Part shown: positions 40,083 to 50,378 of the stretch, in pieces
Position numbering within the stretch: the stretch's first letter is position 1
How the letters are laid out: each line of letters starts with the position of its first letter
DNA from: JAEZKC01 sp046538945
GTDB taxonomy: Bacteria; Fibrobacterota; Chitinivibrionia; Chitinivibrionales; Chitinispirillaceae
Assembly: GCA_046538945.1 (NCBI GenBank)
Contig: JBKHHW010000003.1
Span: 1-57,695, forward strand
DNA length: 57,695 nucleotides
Direction of reading: 5' to 3'
The notes under the pieces: model-generated
What the model was told of the DNA's origin: nothing
The model's input: the letters and a program-made list of their open reading frames with translations, nothing else
Database searches by the model: none
Translations under genes and position numbers: made by a program

Positions 40083-41362
40083 TTAAAGTAAGGGCATCTC
40101 TGCTCATCCCTGTAGTTCTTTTGGCCGTTTCAGTCACCTTTTCTCAGTCCGACCGTGGTGGAGCTCCTGACTCTTCTCAGGAGCAGTACGATACCAACGG
40201 AGACAAGATCGTCGATTACTTCGAGGTTCATTCCGCCGATATGAAGTCTGTTCTAAGGCAGCTGAGTGCATACAGCGGTGTGGACATCGTGGCAGCCGAT
40301 GATGTCGAAGGCACGGTATCTCTGTCGGTTACCAACAAATCCTGGAGAGATATACTTTCCATTCTCTGCCGGGTGCATGACCTTTCAGCCGTCGAAGAGG
40401 CAAACTATGTATATGTCGTAAGCGGTGGAGGGGAGTTTCTGAAAAGCGGAGCTGAAGGCAAAGCTGTTTCAGGGGCGGAATTTTCCGCAGGGGGCGGTTC
40501 TTTAAAAAGGGAAATTGTCAAACTCAACTATACTACCGCCGATGAGATGAGGGAGGCTGTCGAGGATCTTCTCTCTTCAGAGGGAAAGCTCACAGTGGTC
40601 AAGCATACCAATGCTCTTATCATCTCCGATACTGAAGAGAATATTAACGAAATCCGGAACACAATCGCGCAGATCGATGTGCAGACCGTTCAGATATCCA
40701 TTTCCTGCAAGATTATCGAGGTCAGCTCCGGTGTACTGCAGAAAATGGGGGTTCATTGGGGATACATCGACCAGGATGCCAATGTTACAGCAAACCAGCT
40801 TGAAGCGACAGAAATTCTGGGCGATGCGATCAACCGGGTCACCTACGGTGTCCTTACTCCCGAGAAACTGAGTGTTGCCATGGAGTATCTGTTTCAGGAC
40901 AACAAGGCAGAAGTTGTCGCTCAGCCGCAGATCACCACCCTTGATAACAAAGAGGCAAACATCTTCATGGGACAGCAGATTCCTATCAATACCAGGGATG
41001 AGGCTGGTAACACCGTGACCCAGATGGTTAATGCAGGGACGGAACTGACTGTAATCCCGTACGTATCGGGTGATGGTAAGATAAAGCTTACTCTTAATCC
41101 CAAAAAGGAGTCATACGTTCCCACCGAAAACGGGCCTGTTATCAATCAACAGAGCGCCACTACCAATGTGATGGTCAATAATGGTGAAACCGTGGTGATA
41201 GCTGGTCTTACCTCGAATGAACAGCGTTCAACGGAGGGGGGTATCCCGATTCTAAAGGACATACCCCTGATCGGCAATTTGTTCAAGAGGTCAGAGAAGT
41301 CGTTGGATAAGAGGGATCTGATCATTTTCGTCACGCCTCACATAATTCACTCCGAAATGTAA
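40079..41362 (+). CDS. pilQ: secretin, PilQ/GspD family
   Basis: A 427-aa outer-membrane secretin through which the pilus exits. After a signal peptide there is an STN/N0-like domain (about 40-115: EVHSADMKSVLRQLSAYSGVDIV), an N1/NolW-like domain (about 140-200: VKLNYTTADEMREAVEDLLS), and the secretin domain (about 205-425) with LNKEANIFMGQQIP-type and VVIAGLTSNEQRSTEGGIPILKDIPLIGNLFKR sequences, which is the conserved secretin end. It lacks AMIN domains and is short for a PilQ (commonly 650+ residues). Overlaps pilP by four bases. Confidence 0.95.
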   Translation: MIKVRASLLIPVVLLAVSVTFSQSDRGGAPDSSQEQYDTNGDKIVDYFEVHSADMKSVLRQLSAYSGVDIVAADDVEGTVSLSVTNKSWRDILSILCRVHDLSAVEEANYVYVVSGGGEFLKSGAEGKAVSGAEFSAGGGSLKREIVKLNYTTADEMREAVEDLLSSEGKLTVVKHTNALIISDTEENINEIRNTIAQIDVQTVQISISCKIIEVSSGVLQKMGVHWGYIDQDANVTANQLEATEILGDAINRVTYGVLTPEKLSVAMEYLFQDNKAEVVAQPQITTLDNKEANIFMGQQIPINTRDEAGNTVTQMVNAGTELTVIPYVSGDGKIKLTLNPKKESYVPTENGPVINQQSATTNVMVNNGETVVIAGLTSNEQRSTEGGIPILKDIPLIGNLFKRSEKSLDKRDLIIFVTPHIIHSEM

Positions 41363-41390
41363 AAAGAACTCCGATTCCTGGAAATCTGCT

Positions 41391-41418
41391 CGGCCTCTGG
41401 AAAGGGGCCGTTTTCTTT
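41391..41418 (+). terminator. terminator after pilQ
   Basis: Stem CGGCCTC/GGGGCCG (one G-U pair) with loop TGGAAA, followed by TTTTCTTTT. It is 28 bp past the pilQ stop. Confidence 0.75.
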
Positions 41419-41483
41419 TCCTCCCAAATTCAACGGCTTATGAAGATGAGCAATTTTCTCCCTGATATTCTTTCCTTTATTAA

Positions 41484-41512
41484 TTGACTCGGCCCCGTAT
41501 ATATTGTATGTT
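41484..41512 (+). promoter_or_regulatory. promoter of nrdDG with a possible NrdR box
   Basis: TTGACT (41484-41489) and TATGTT (41507-41512) lie 17 bp apart. Overlapping the spacer, CCCGTATATATTGTAT (41494-41509) matches 11 of 16 positions of the NrdR box consensus as I recall it (ACACAATATATTGTGT). NrdR boxes normally come in pairs, and I found no second copy, so the NrdR call is tentative. Confidence 0.4.
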
Positions 41513-41583
41513 CTAGAGCGTAAATGTAGCACCTGTTGTGGTCCAAACTGCATCTCACATACTAAATCCCGGGGGCGTTCTTA

Positions 41584-43707
41584 ATGATTTCGACTATTCG
41601 GAAGCGTGATGGAAAGCTGGTGCCGTATGATAACTTCAAGATCGCAAATGCGATTTTCAAGGCGGCAGAAGCTGTAGGTGGAAAAGATTTCGGTCTGGCG
41701 TTACATCTGGCCAAACATATCGAGGTTGCCATTGACGAGAAGTTCCACTCCAACTCGATTCCTGCGGTGGAGGAAATACAGGATATAGTCGAAAAAGTGC
41801 TTATAGAACAGGGACATGCCCGGGTCGCCAAAGCTTTCATCCTTTACCGTGAACAGCATCGCAGAATCCGTACCACCAATGATCTTCTGCTGGATATTGC
41901 CAATACCATGGATGGGTATCTCAAGCAGGAGGACTGGCGGGTTAATGAGAATTCAAATGTGAATTACTCGCTTGGTGGACTTATACTACACAACAGCGGA
42001 GCCATTACGGCCAATTACTGGCTTGAGAATATCTACGGGCGTGACATATCAAATGCGCACCGCAACGGAGATATTCACCTTCACGATCTCAGTATGTTTT
42101 CCGGATATTGTGCAGGATGGTCTCTCCGTCAGCTTATTGCCGAAGGTCTGGGCGGGGTGAAGGGCAAGATTTCCTCCCGACCTCCCAAACATCTTTCCAC
42201 TCTTATCCAGCAGATGGTGAATTTTCTGGGAATACTTCAGAATGAATGGGCCGGGGCTCAGGCGTTTTCGTCTTTTGACACGTACCTTGCTCCTTTTGTC
42301 AGGGTCGACAATCTGTCCTACAAAGATGTCAAGCAGCAGATACAGTCGTTTATCTTCGGTGTCAATACACCTTCCCGATGGGGCTCCCAGGCGCCTTTTA
42401 CAAACATAACCCTGGACTGGGTCGTACCTGAGGACCTCAAGGATCAGCCCGCGATTGTGGGAGGGGAACCGCTCGAGCAGACCTACGGGGATTTCCAGGC
42501 GGAAATGGATATTATCAACAGAGCGTTTCTTGAAGTTTTGATCGAAGGGGATGCTGACGGGCGCGGATTTTCCTATCCCATTCCCACTTACAACATCACC
42601 AATAGTTTCAACTGGGACAGCGAAAATGCTCAGCTGCTTTTCAAGATGACCGGCAAGTACGGAACACCCTATTTTCAGAATTTCGTTAATTCGACCCTCA
42701 ATCCCGGGGATGTCCGTTCGATGTGCTGCAGGCTTCAACTTGATAAAAGGGAACTGCGTAATCGCGGCGGCGGTCTCTTCGGGGCTGACGAGTTCACGGG
42801 ATCGATCGGTGTGGTCACGATCAATCTTCCCAGAATAGGCTTCTTTTCCACTACCAAAGATGATTTCTACAGCCAGCTCAATCATTTCATGGATGTGGCC
42901 AGAGATTCACTGGAGATCAAGCGCAAGGTGATAACCAAACTGATGGACCAGGGACTCTTTCCCTATACTCAGCGCTACCTGCGACACTGGAATAACCACT
43001 TTTCCACTATCGGGCTTATCGGGATGAACGAGGCAACACTCAATTTCCTGGGCAAGAACCTCACTGATCCGGAAGCCAAAGAATTCGCAATGGAAGTGCT
43101 TCAGCATATGCGAAAACGTCTGATCTCCTATCAGGAAGAAACCGGTCATCTCTACAATCTCGAAGCAACTCCCGGAGAGGGGACTTCATACCGTCTTGCA
43201 AAGCTGGACAAAAGCAGATTCTCCCGAATGATAATTCCCGGCGAGGACAACCCCTACTACACCAATTCAACTCAGCTTCCCGTCGATGCAACGGATGATA
43301 TCTTTGAAGCTCTCGAGATGCAGAGCGAAATACAAAAGCAGTACACCGGCGGGACTGTATTTCACGCTTACATCGGAGAATCGATCGACGATATCGAGAC
43401 CTGCAAGAAACTCGTGAAGAAAATCGCCTACAATTACGAAGTTCCGTATTTTACACTTTCTCCGATTTTTTCCATCTGCAAGCTTCACGGGTACCTTAAA
43501 GGAAAGCATTTCTCCTGCCCTAACTGCTCGGAAGAGACGGAGGTTTATTCCCGTATAGTGGGGTACTATCGTCCGGTTCAGAACTGGAACCCGGGTAAAA
43601 AAGCCGAGTTCAGTGACAGAATAGTGTTTGATTCATCCAAAAATGTTATCAAACAGATTACTGAATCTCAGGAAATACAGAGCACAGAAGAAGTGTATGC
43701 CGAGTGA
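41584..43707 (+). CDS. nrdD: anaerobic (class III) ribonucleoside-triphosphate reductase
   Basis: A 707-aa glycyl-radical enzyme that makes deoxyribonucleotides without oxygen. An ATP-cone regulatory domain (about 1-95) is followed by the catalytic barrel with VNYSLGGLILHNSGA and FVNSTLNPGDVRSMCCRLQLD, including active-site cysteines. The C-terminus holds the zinc site (CKLHGYLKGKHFSCPNC) and the radical glycine Gly660 in SRIVGYYRPVQNWNPGKK. Normal length for NrdD. It overlaps the nrdG start by 11 bases. Its presence means the cell divides under anoxia. Confidence 0.97.
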   Translation: MISTIRKRDGKLVPYDNFKIANAIFKAAEAVGGKDFGLALHLAKHIEVAIDEKFHSNSIPAVEEIQDIVEKVLIEQGHARVAKAFILYREQHRRIRTTNDLLLDIANTMDGYLKQEDWRVNENSNVNYSLGGLILHNSGAITANYWLENIYGRDISNAHRNGDIHLHDLSMFSGYCAGWSLRQLIAEGLGGVKGKISSRPPKHLSTLIQQMVNFLGILQNEWAGAQAFSSFDTYLAPFVRVDNLSYKDVKQQIQSFIFGVNTPSRWGSQAPFTNITLDWVVPEDLKDQPAIVGGEPLEQTYGDFQAEMDIINRAFLEVLIEGDADGRGFSYPIPTYNITNSFNWDSENAQLLFKMTGKYGTPYFQNFVNSTLNPGDVRSMCCRLQLDKRELRNRGGGLFGADEFTGSIGVVTINLPRIGFFSTTKDDFYSQLNHFMDVARDSLEIKRKVITKLMDQGLFPYTQRYLRHWNNHFSTIGLIGMNEATLNFLGKNLTDPEAKEFAMEVLQHMRKRLISYQEETGHLYNLEATPGEGTSYRLAKLDKSRFSRMIIPGEDNPYYTNSTQLPVDATDDIFEALEMQSEIQKQYTGGTVFHAYIGESIDDIETCKKLVKKIAYNYEVPYFTLSPIFSICKLHGYLKGKHFSCPNCSEETEVYSRIVGYYRPVQNWNPGKKAEFSDRIVFDSSKNVIKQITESQEIQSTEEVYAE

Positions 43708-44392
43708 TTTGAGAATTTCAGGTTGGGTAAAAAGTTCGTTTGTGGATTTTCCGGGGACGGTTTCGACCGTCCTCTTTCTTTCGGGATGCAATCTGCGTTG
43801 CCCTTACTGCCATAACCCCCAGGTAGTGAAGAACGGACATGTGCTGCTTGAATGGGAACCTATCAGGGACTATCTGGAAAAGCGCAGAGGTATTCTTGAT
43901 GGGGCTGTGATAAGCGGCGGAGAACCCACGTTGCATTCAGGTCTTGGCTATTTGTGCCGCGAGTTGAAGAAACTCGGTCTGAAAATCAAAATTGATACAA
44001 ACGGGCTTCTTCCGGAGAAAATCGAGCAGAACATCCCGGATTATCTGGCCCTCGATGTGAAGACTTCATTAGAAAACTACAAACGTGTTAAAACCCCTTT
44101 TTTGGATAGTCCTGAACGACTCCGCCGCTCCCTCGATATCGTGCGGAGCATGGGTGAGTGTGCGGAGGTACGCATCACTGCAGTCCCCGGCATTGTGGAT
44201 GAATCGGATGTGGATGAATTATGTAAAGAGCTGGCGGGGGTTGAAAACGTGTATATTCAGCAGTTCAGTAATCAATCAGAACTTCTGGAATCTACATTCG
44301 CTCAAAAGAAACCATTTGAACCCGAAAAGCTGAAACAATGGCAGCAGAAGTTCCTCCAGGCAGGTTTAAACTGTCAGGTTCGGGGTGTCTGA
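43697..44392 (+). CDS. nrdG: anaerobic ribonucleotide reductase activating protein (radical SAM)
   Basis: A 231-aa activase that generates the glycyl radical on NrdD using SAM. The radical-SAM cluster cysteines are Cys31, Cys35 and Cys38 in SGCNLRCPYCHN; VISGGEPTLHSG is the SAM-binding GGE motif, and LKIKIDTNGLLPE follows. The open frame begins earlier inside nrdD, but ATG 43697 gives the family N-terminus (SDLRISGWVKSSFVDFPG) and overlaps nrdD by 11 bases. Longer than E. coli NrdG (about 155 aa), matching the TIGR02495 subgroup. Confidence 0.93.
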   Translation: MPSDLRISGWVKSSFVDFPGTVSTVLFLSGCNLRCPYCHNPQVVKNGHVLLEWEPIRDYLEKRRGILDGAVISGGEPTLHSGLGYLCRELKKLGLKIKIDTNGLLPEKIEQNIPDYLALDVKTSLENYKRVKTPFLDSPERLRRSLDIVRSMGECAEVRITAVPGIVDESDVDELCKELAGVENVYIQQFSNQSELLESTFAQKKPFEPEKLKQWQQKFLQAGLNCQVRGV

Positions 44393-45234
44393 ACTTCTAC
44401 TGCGGATTCAAGCCTGACCGGAAAGGCTTTGAATCTTTCAAAACTCATGAATGTTCTGATTTCTTTTGAGTTGAGAAGCTTGCCGATTTCTTCAAAATGA
44501 TTTCCCACGTCTACCGGACTGTGGGCATCGGAGCCAACCGTCACTTCCTTGCCTTCTGCTGCGATCCGGTCGAGAAAAAAATCGAATGGATCCTGTTGCG
44601 GATCATGAATTTTAGACCAGGTGTAAGCGTTGGTGTTGATTTCCAATGCTGTCGGACTCATCGCTGCACTGTTTACTGTTTGTTCAATTTCTGAAAAGAG
44701 TGTATCCATCTTCTTTGACGGAATCGGGATATAACGCCATATGAAGTCCAGATGGGCGAGGGACTGGAACAGACCGCAATCCAAAGCTGCCCTTGCGGCT
44801 TTGAAGTATTCCGTATAGATCAGTGCCGGATCGATTTCTGTTATCTGGCCGATATGTCGCCACCCGAAGCGGGGAAGGCAGTGAATCGAGGCCAGGGCGA
44901 AATCGAACGGAAGGGATTTGAGTATCTCTTCCGCTTTTTCTTCTGCACCTTCTATGTAATCTATTTCCAGACCGATTTTGATACTGATTTGGTCTTTATA
45001 AGTGTCCCGGACGAGAGACACTTCATTGAAATACTTTTCTATATCCTCATCCTTCATTCCCCAGCTCCAGTGTTTTCTTCGCTGGTTACGGTTGAGGTAG
45101 TAGCGCCCGAGGTGATCCGCAAAACCGATTTCCTTAATGCCTTTGCAGATGGCGCTTTCCACATATTGAGTGATACTTCCTTCCGCGTGGCCGCAGTAGG
45201 AGGTGTGCACATGGTAATCCGGTGTGATGAACAT
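44374..45234 (-). CDS. PHP-domain histidinol-phosphatase-like protein
   Basis: A 286-aa metal-dependent phosphoesterase of the PHP superfamily, HisJ/HisK-like, which would release histidinol from its phosphate. Metal ligands are visible: DYHVHTSYCGHAEG (HxH), FADHLG, GLEIDYIEG, IHCLPRFGW, LEINTNAYTW and GSDAHSPVDVG. No other his genes are nearby, so a different substrate is possible. ATG 45234 has GAGGGAA upstream. It lies 15 bp behind purB in the same direction, and converges on nrdG with an overlap of 19 bases. Confidence 0.82.
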   Translation of the reverse strand: MFITPDYHVHTSYCGHAEGSITQYVESAICKGIKEIGFADHLGRYYLNRNQRRKHWSWGMKDEDIEKYFNEVSLVRDTYKDQISIKIGLEIDYIEGAEEKAEEILKSLPFDFALASIHCLPRFGWRHIGQITEIDPALIYTEYFKAARAALDCGLFQSLAHLDFIWRYIPIPSKKMDTLFSEIEQTVNSAAMSPTALEINTNAYTWSKIHDPQQDPFDFFLDRIAAEGKEVTVGSDAHSPVDVGNHFEEIGKLLNSKEIRTFMSFERFKAFPVRLESAVEVQTPRT

Positions 45235-45248
45235 TAAAAAAATTCCCT

Positions 45249-46694
<1,446 letters not shown>

Positions 46695-46899
46695 AGGTAC
46701 TCCGGACGAAAAAATGGAAAAGAGTTGTAGGTTGAAACTTCTGAATATAGTTTGTGGATACCGGATATCTGCAGTTCAACTTTCCTTAGATACATGAAAG
46801 GCACGCCGATGGTTGCAGTAGGTTTATTTGCCTGCATAATCGTGTGCAAGTTATTTTATAGAGTTACAGTTATGCAATAATCCTAATCTGGAGAGTTTT

Positions 46900-47934
46900 A
46901 TGAAAACATCCAAAGTTTTCGGACTTTTACTGGTCGGAGCTCTGTGTTTCAGCCTCATGGCACAGTCTGCTGAAAGTCTCATGAATACGGGAAATCAGAT
47001 GCTTCAGCGGGGCGCTTATGATCAGGCGGTTACGGCATTTCGCAAGATTGTAAGCCGGGAACCGCAGAATTTCGAAGCTCAGTACAATCTTGCGTTTGCT
47101 TATCTGGGATGGGGCCGTAATTCCACTGCGGTGCAGGAATTCAAGAAAGCACTCAGTCTACAACCGAGCAGTTCACATGTGTGGGCGAATCTGGCAGTGG
47201 CCTATGAGAATATGGGAAAAAGCAGCGAGGCACTCGGTGCTTTGAGCAAGGCAGTGAAATACGATCCCGGCAACATAACTGCACGTATGAATCTTGCCGC
47301 CACGTATGCTAACCACAATAAAATGAACAAGGCCATTACGGAATATATGGGCGTAGTTGAAATCGATGGTTCCAATGCTGATGCACTGCTGAATCTGGGA
47401 AAATGTCTGGTGGGAGTGGATCGGATCGAGGAAGCAAAAAACTATTTGACTGAAGCAACAATTGCCGATCCGCAGAGTGCTGAAGCTCATTGGGAACTGG
47501 CTCAGATCTACTGGAAAAAGGAGAAGGATCTCGATCGTGCACTTCAGGAACTCCGCCTGGCTGCCAATATACAGCCGGTAAGCCGTTTTTATGAGGATAT
47601 GGCCAGAATTCAGGTGGAACAGGACAAGAAACCTGAAGCAGTGAAGAGTCTGAAAAAGGCACTGATCTACACTGATGAAGTTCTGGTGAAAGAGAAAATC
47701 CAGGCAAATATCGATATGCTTGAAGGTGGTGAGGCGAACTCGGCCGGAAACACTTCTGACGCACCGGCTTTCAAAATGCAGAGTCTGAGAAGAGAATCAC
47801 AGAGAGATACTACCACTCGCAAGAGAGTGAAAACAGCTCCTGTAATAGTGGATTTCGGCAGTTTGATGGAAGATGATGACGAAGAGTCCCCAAATTCCGT
47901 TCTACCTGTACTTCCAGGCTCAGACAAAAAATAA
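46900..47934 (+). CDS. secreted TPR-repeat protein
   Basis: A 344-aa exported protein with a signal peptide (MKTSKVFGLLLVGALCFSLMA) and about six to seven 34-residue TPR units between residues 27 and 265, for example AYDQAVTAFRKIVSREPQNFEAQYNLAFAYLGWGRNSTA shown in part, and NITARMNLAATYANHNKMNKA. TPR arrays mediate protein-protein contacts, often in outer-membrane or motility complexes. The last 75 residues are polar and charged with an acidic stretch EDDDEESP. GGAGAG is the ribosome-binding site. Function not assigned. Confidence 0.9.
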   Translation: MKTSKVFGLLLVGALCFSLMAQSAESLMNTGNQMLQRGAYDQAVTAFRKIVSREPQNFEAQYNLAFAYLGWGRNSTAVQEFKKALSLQPSSSHVWANLAVAYENMGKSSEALGALSKAVKYDPGNITARMNLAATYANHNKMNKAITEYMGVVEIDGSNADALLNLGKCLVGVDRIEEAKNYLTEATIADPQSAEAHWELAQIYWKKEKDLDRALQELRLAANIQPVSRFYEDMARIQVEQDKKPEAVKSLKKALIYTDEVLVKEKIQANIDMLEGGEANSAGNTSDAPAFKMQSLRRESQRDTTTRKRVKTAPVIVDFGSLMEDDDEESPNSVLPVLPGSDKK

Positions 47935-47943
47935 CCAGAGTAA

Positions 47944-47973
47944 CTGATGCGGTCCTGGATCTGACTGCATCAG
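47944..47973. repeat. inverted repeat between TPR and YhcC genes
   Basis: CTGATGCGGTC and GACTGCATCAG (one G-U pair) enclose an 8-base loop. No T-run follows, so I do not call it a terminator; it may be an mRNA stem-loop before the YhcC start. Confidence 0.4.
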
Positions 47974-47980
47974 ATTCATA

Positions 47981-48886
47981 ATGAATAATCCTTTCAACAC
48001 GTACCGCTCTTATCTGAAGAAACGATTCGGTTCTTCAGTTTACAAAATACCAGTCAACGCGGGTTTTTCCTGCCCTAATCGGGACGGAACAAAAAGTGCG
48101 GAAGGGTGTACTTTCTGCGACAACCGTTCTTTCAGTCCTGTTTCCTCCTGCCAATTATCCCCCCGTGAACAGGTGATCAGTTCTATCTTGAGGTGTAAAG
48201 GCAGGTATACGGCTTATCTGCCCTATTTGCAGCCCTTTTCCAATACATACGCCCCCGTGTCAAAGTTAAGAGAGGTTTACGAATCGCTGCTTTCGATTCC
48301 GGGGGTGGTGGGATTGGCCATCGGAACACGTCCTGATTGTTTCGATGAGATGGTTTATGATTACCTGAAAGAGTTGTCTTCCCGGACGTACGTATCGGTA
48401 GAACTGGGACTTCAGAGCGGGCATGATTCGGTTCTCCGTAAAATCAATCGTGGGCACAGTGTTGAGGATTTCCGTAGTGCTGTGACCCGTCTTGACGCTC
48501 TGGGTATAGAAACGGTTGCTCATGTGATTCTGGGTTTTCCCTGGGAGACGGAGGGGATGGTGGAACAGACCGCCCGCATGATTTCAGATATGCCGGTGAG
48601 AGGTGTCAAGATACATCAGCTCATGATTGTGGCCGGAACCGCTCTGGAGCCGCTCTACAGAGCAGGAGAGTGTGAACCGGTGTCTCTAAAAAGGTACGGT
48701 GACCTTCTCTGCCGTTTTCTTAGCCTTCTTCGGCCTGATCAGCACATCCACCGTATCGTTGCAGACTCTAAAGTGGAATTTGGATTGGTGGCCCCGCTCT
48801 GGAGTGCTCAGAAACAGAAAGCGATCACGTATCTGCACAGCTGTCTGAAGAGCAGAGGAATTGTGCAGGGGTGCAGCCGGAGCTAA
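47981..48886 (+). CDS. YhcC/YtqA-type radical SAM protein (TIGR01212)
   Basis: A 301-aa radical-SAM protein. The family signature is wide: NTYRSYLKKRFGSSVYKIPVN, Cys31 (FSCPNRDGTKS), then Cys43 and Cys46 in EGCTFCDN, together forming the 4Fe-4S site; QPFSNTYAP, VGLAIGTRPDC, SVELGLQSGHDSVLRKINRGH and HVILGFPWE follow, and IHRIVADSKVEFGLVAPLWS closes it. The Elp3-like fold makes a tRNA- or iron-sulfur-linked role likely, but the substrate is not established. Its stop overlaps the convergent sigma-54 regulator by four bases. Confidence 0.93.
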   Translation: MNNPFNTYRSYLKKRFGSSVYKIPVNAGFSCPNRDGTKSAEGCTFCDNRSFSPVSSCQLSPREQVISSILRCKGRYTAYLPYLQPFSNTYAPVSKLREVYESLLSIPGVVGLAIGTRPDCFDEMVYDYLKELSSRTYVSVELGLQSGHDSVLRKINRGHSVEDFRSAVTRLDALGIETVAHVILGFPWETEGMVEQTARMISDMPVRGVKIHQLMIVAGTALEPLYRAGECEPVSLKRYGDLLCRFLSLLRPDQHIHRIVADSKVEFGLVAPLWSAQKQKAITYLHSCLKSRGIVQGCSRS

Positions 48887-50280
48887 ATCCGTTTCTGCTC
48901 TTTCAACCTATTTATCCGTCTCCAGAGGGTTGTTCTGTCGATTCCAAGCCGCCTTGCTGCTTCTGAACGATTTCCATTACACTCTTCCAGTGTTTTCAGC
49001 AGTTCGTTTGAGGAGATGTCCGGTTTTGCCGAAAAGAGAAGGTCTGGCTTCGGTTGTTTTCTGGAGGTTGGGCTCTGGCAGGCATCGTTGCGCATTTCGG
49101 CTCTGCGGATTTCGGCCGGAATGTCGAAAACGTCGATTCTCCCACCGCTGCAGGTTACAAACGCATGCTCTATCGCGTTTTCAAGCTCCCTCACGTTCCC
49201 CGGCCAGCAATAATCCATGAGCATCACCGCGGAATCGTGGGTGAGTCCGGTGATTTTCTTTCCTGTTTCCCTGTTGAACTTACGGATGAAGTGCTCTATC
49301 AGAATGCCTATATCCTCCCTGCGCTCTCTTAAAGGAGGAAGGTGTATCGGAAAGACCTTAAGCCGGTAGTACAGGTCTTCCCTGAATTCACCTTCCTGCA
49401 CCATTTTTTTGAGGTTGCGGTTGGTTGCCGAGATGATTCTGACATCGGACTTGCGGGTAACACTCTCACCCAGCCTTTCATACTCCTTTTCCTGCAGAAA
49501 GCGTAGCAGTTTAACCTGAATTAGGGGAGAAACGTCACCGATTTCATCCAGAAAGAGGGTTCCTCCATCCGCTATTTCAAAGCGGCCGGGTTTGTCTTTC
49601 ACCGCTCCGGTGAAAGCTCCTCTCACATGTCCGAACAGCTCGCTTTCGAGCAGGTTTTCGGGAATGGCCGAACAGTTCACTTTCACAAACGGGGCGGCAG
49701 CGCGGCTGCTTGAGAGGTGGATCGCGGAGGCGGCCAGTTCTTTTCCGGTACCGCTCTCGCCGGTCAGAAGGATGGTGGCCTGGGACTGGGCGGCCAAATC
49801 GATGAGGGAATAGAGTTCCTGCATCCGGGCGCTTTTGCCCACCAATGCACCGATTCCGTCTCTGCGCCTGAACTGACGCTCCAGATGTGAGAGGCGCTGT
49901 TCGGTGTTTTTGAGTTTGGAGATATCAGTAAGGGTTTCCACGGCGCCAAGAGTCTCTCCTTGTGAACTGGTCAAAACACGGGCATTTTTAATCACTGGGA
50001 GAACATTTCCCGAAACATGTTTGATGTAGCATTCCGTGTTGGTGAGGGAACCTTCAGAGTAGAGGGGGCAGCCGGGGGGCGGATTGCACTCTTCTTTCAT
50101 GAGGGTGCAGCAGCTTTTCCCGATTAGCTGTTCTTTAGACAGCCCTGTCATATCCTCCAGGGCTTTGTTGCAGTAGAGAATGGTTCCCTTTTTGTCGATG
50201 ATGAAGAGTCCCTCGGCGAGGGTCTCAAGGATGAGGTTCTGGCATTCGGGGGAGAGGTTTTTTTCCAGAAGGCAGTTCAT
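48883..50280 (-). CDS. sigma-54-dependent transcriptional activator with a cysteine-rich PAS sensor
   Basis: A 465-aa enhancer-binding protein. The PAS domain (about 15-125) has GLFIIDKKGTILYCNKALEDMTG and an unusual number of cysteines: Cys57, Cys58, Cys65, Cys71, Cys84 (SCCTLMKEECNPPPGCPL), a pattern used in some PAS-linked regulators for thiol, metal or cluster sensing. The AAA+ domain (about 150-380) has Walker A GESGTGKE, GAFTGA (the sigma-54 contact loop), and LFLDEIGD. The C-terminal Fis-type helix-turn-helix ends GNRSEAARRLGIDRTTLWRRI. Start ATG 50280 with AGGAG; the frame extends further upstream as non-coding. Divergent from thioredoxin, whose sigma-54 promoter it probably activates. 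Confidence 0.95.
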   Translation of the reverse strand: MNCLLEKNLSPECQNLILETLAEGLFIIDKKGTILYCNKALEDMTGLSKEQLIGKSCCTLMKEECNPPPGCPLYSEGSLTNTECYIKHVSGNVLPVIKNARVLTSSQGETLGAVETLTDISKLKNTEQRLSHLERQFRRRDGIGALVGKSARMQELYSLIDLAAQSQATILLTGESGTGKELAASAIHLSSSRAAAPFVKVNCSAIPENLLESELFGHVRGAFTGAVKDKPGRFEIADGGTLFLDEIGDVSPLIQVKLLRFLQEKEYERLGESVTRKSDVRIISATNRNLKKMVQEGEFREDLYYRLKVFPIHLPPLRERREDIGILIEHFIRKFNRETGKKITGLTHDSAVMLMDYCWPGNVRELENAIEHAFVTCSGGRIDVFDIPAEIRRAEMRNDACQSPTSRKQPKPDLLFSAKPDISSNELLKTLEECNGNRSEAARRLGIDRTTLWRRINRLKEQKRI

Positions 50281-50290
50281 ACGGGCTCCT

Positions 50291-50326
50291 GTTGCAGCGT
50301 TGCATTTAATTTGTTGCACTGTTGCA
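50291..50326. repeat. four direct GTTGCA repeats in the divergent spacer
   Basis: GTTGCA occurs at 50291, 50299, 50313 and 50321, i.e. two pairs of eight-base spacing repeated 22 bp apart (two helical turns). A fifth copy, at 50389, is the -12 element of the sigma-54 promoter. The array begins 11 bp ahead of the regulator start, so it may be an activator site, autoregulatory site, or both. Confidence 0.7.
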
Positions 50327-50329
50327 TAA

Positions 50330-50352
50330 ATTACTATGTGTAACGTAGTAAT
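50330..50352. promoter_or_regulatory. inverted repeat, candidate enhancer site (UAS) for the sigma-54 activator
   Basis: ATTACTA and TAGTAAT are perfect arms, and the next bases nearly match too (TGT / ACG-side). The dyad lies about 50 bp before the -12 element, a usual enhancer distance, and would suit the dimeric Fis-type domain of the adjacent regulator. Inference from symmetry and position. Confidence 0.55.
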
Positions 50353-50378
50353 GGGGTGAAAAATTGTGGTTTTCCACA

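Noticed and set aside
42049..42885. A 278-codon minus-strand frame opposite nrdD
   Set aside because: Antisense to the well-conserved nrdD core; no promoter or RBS.
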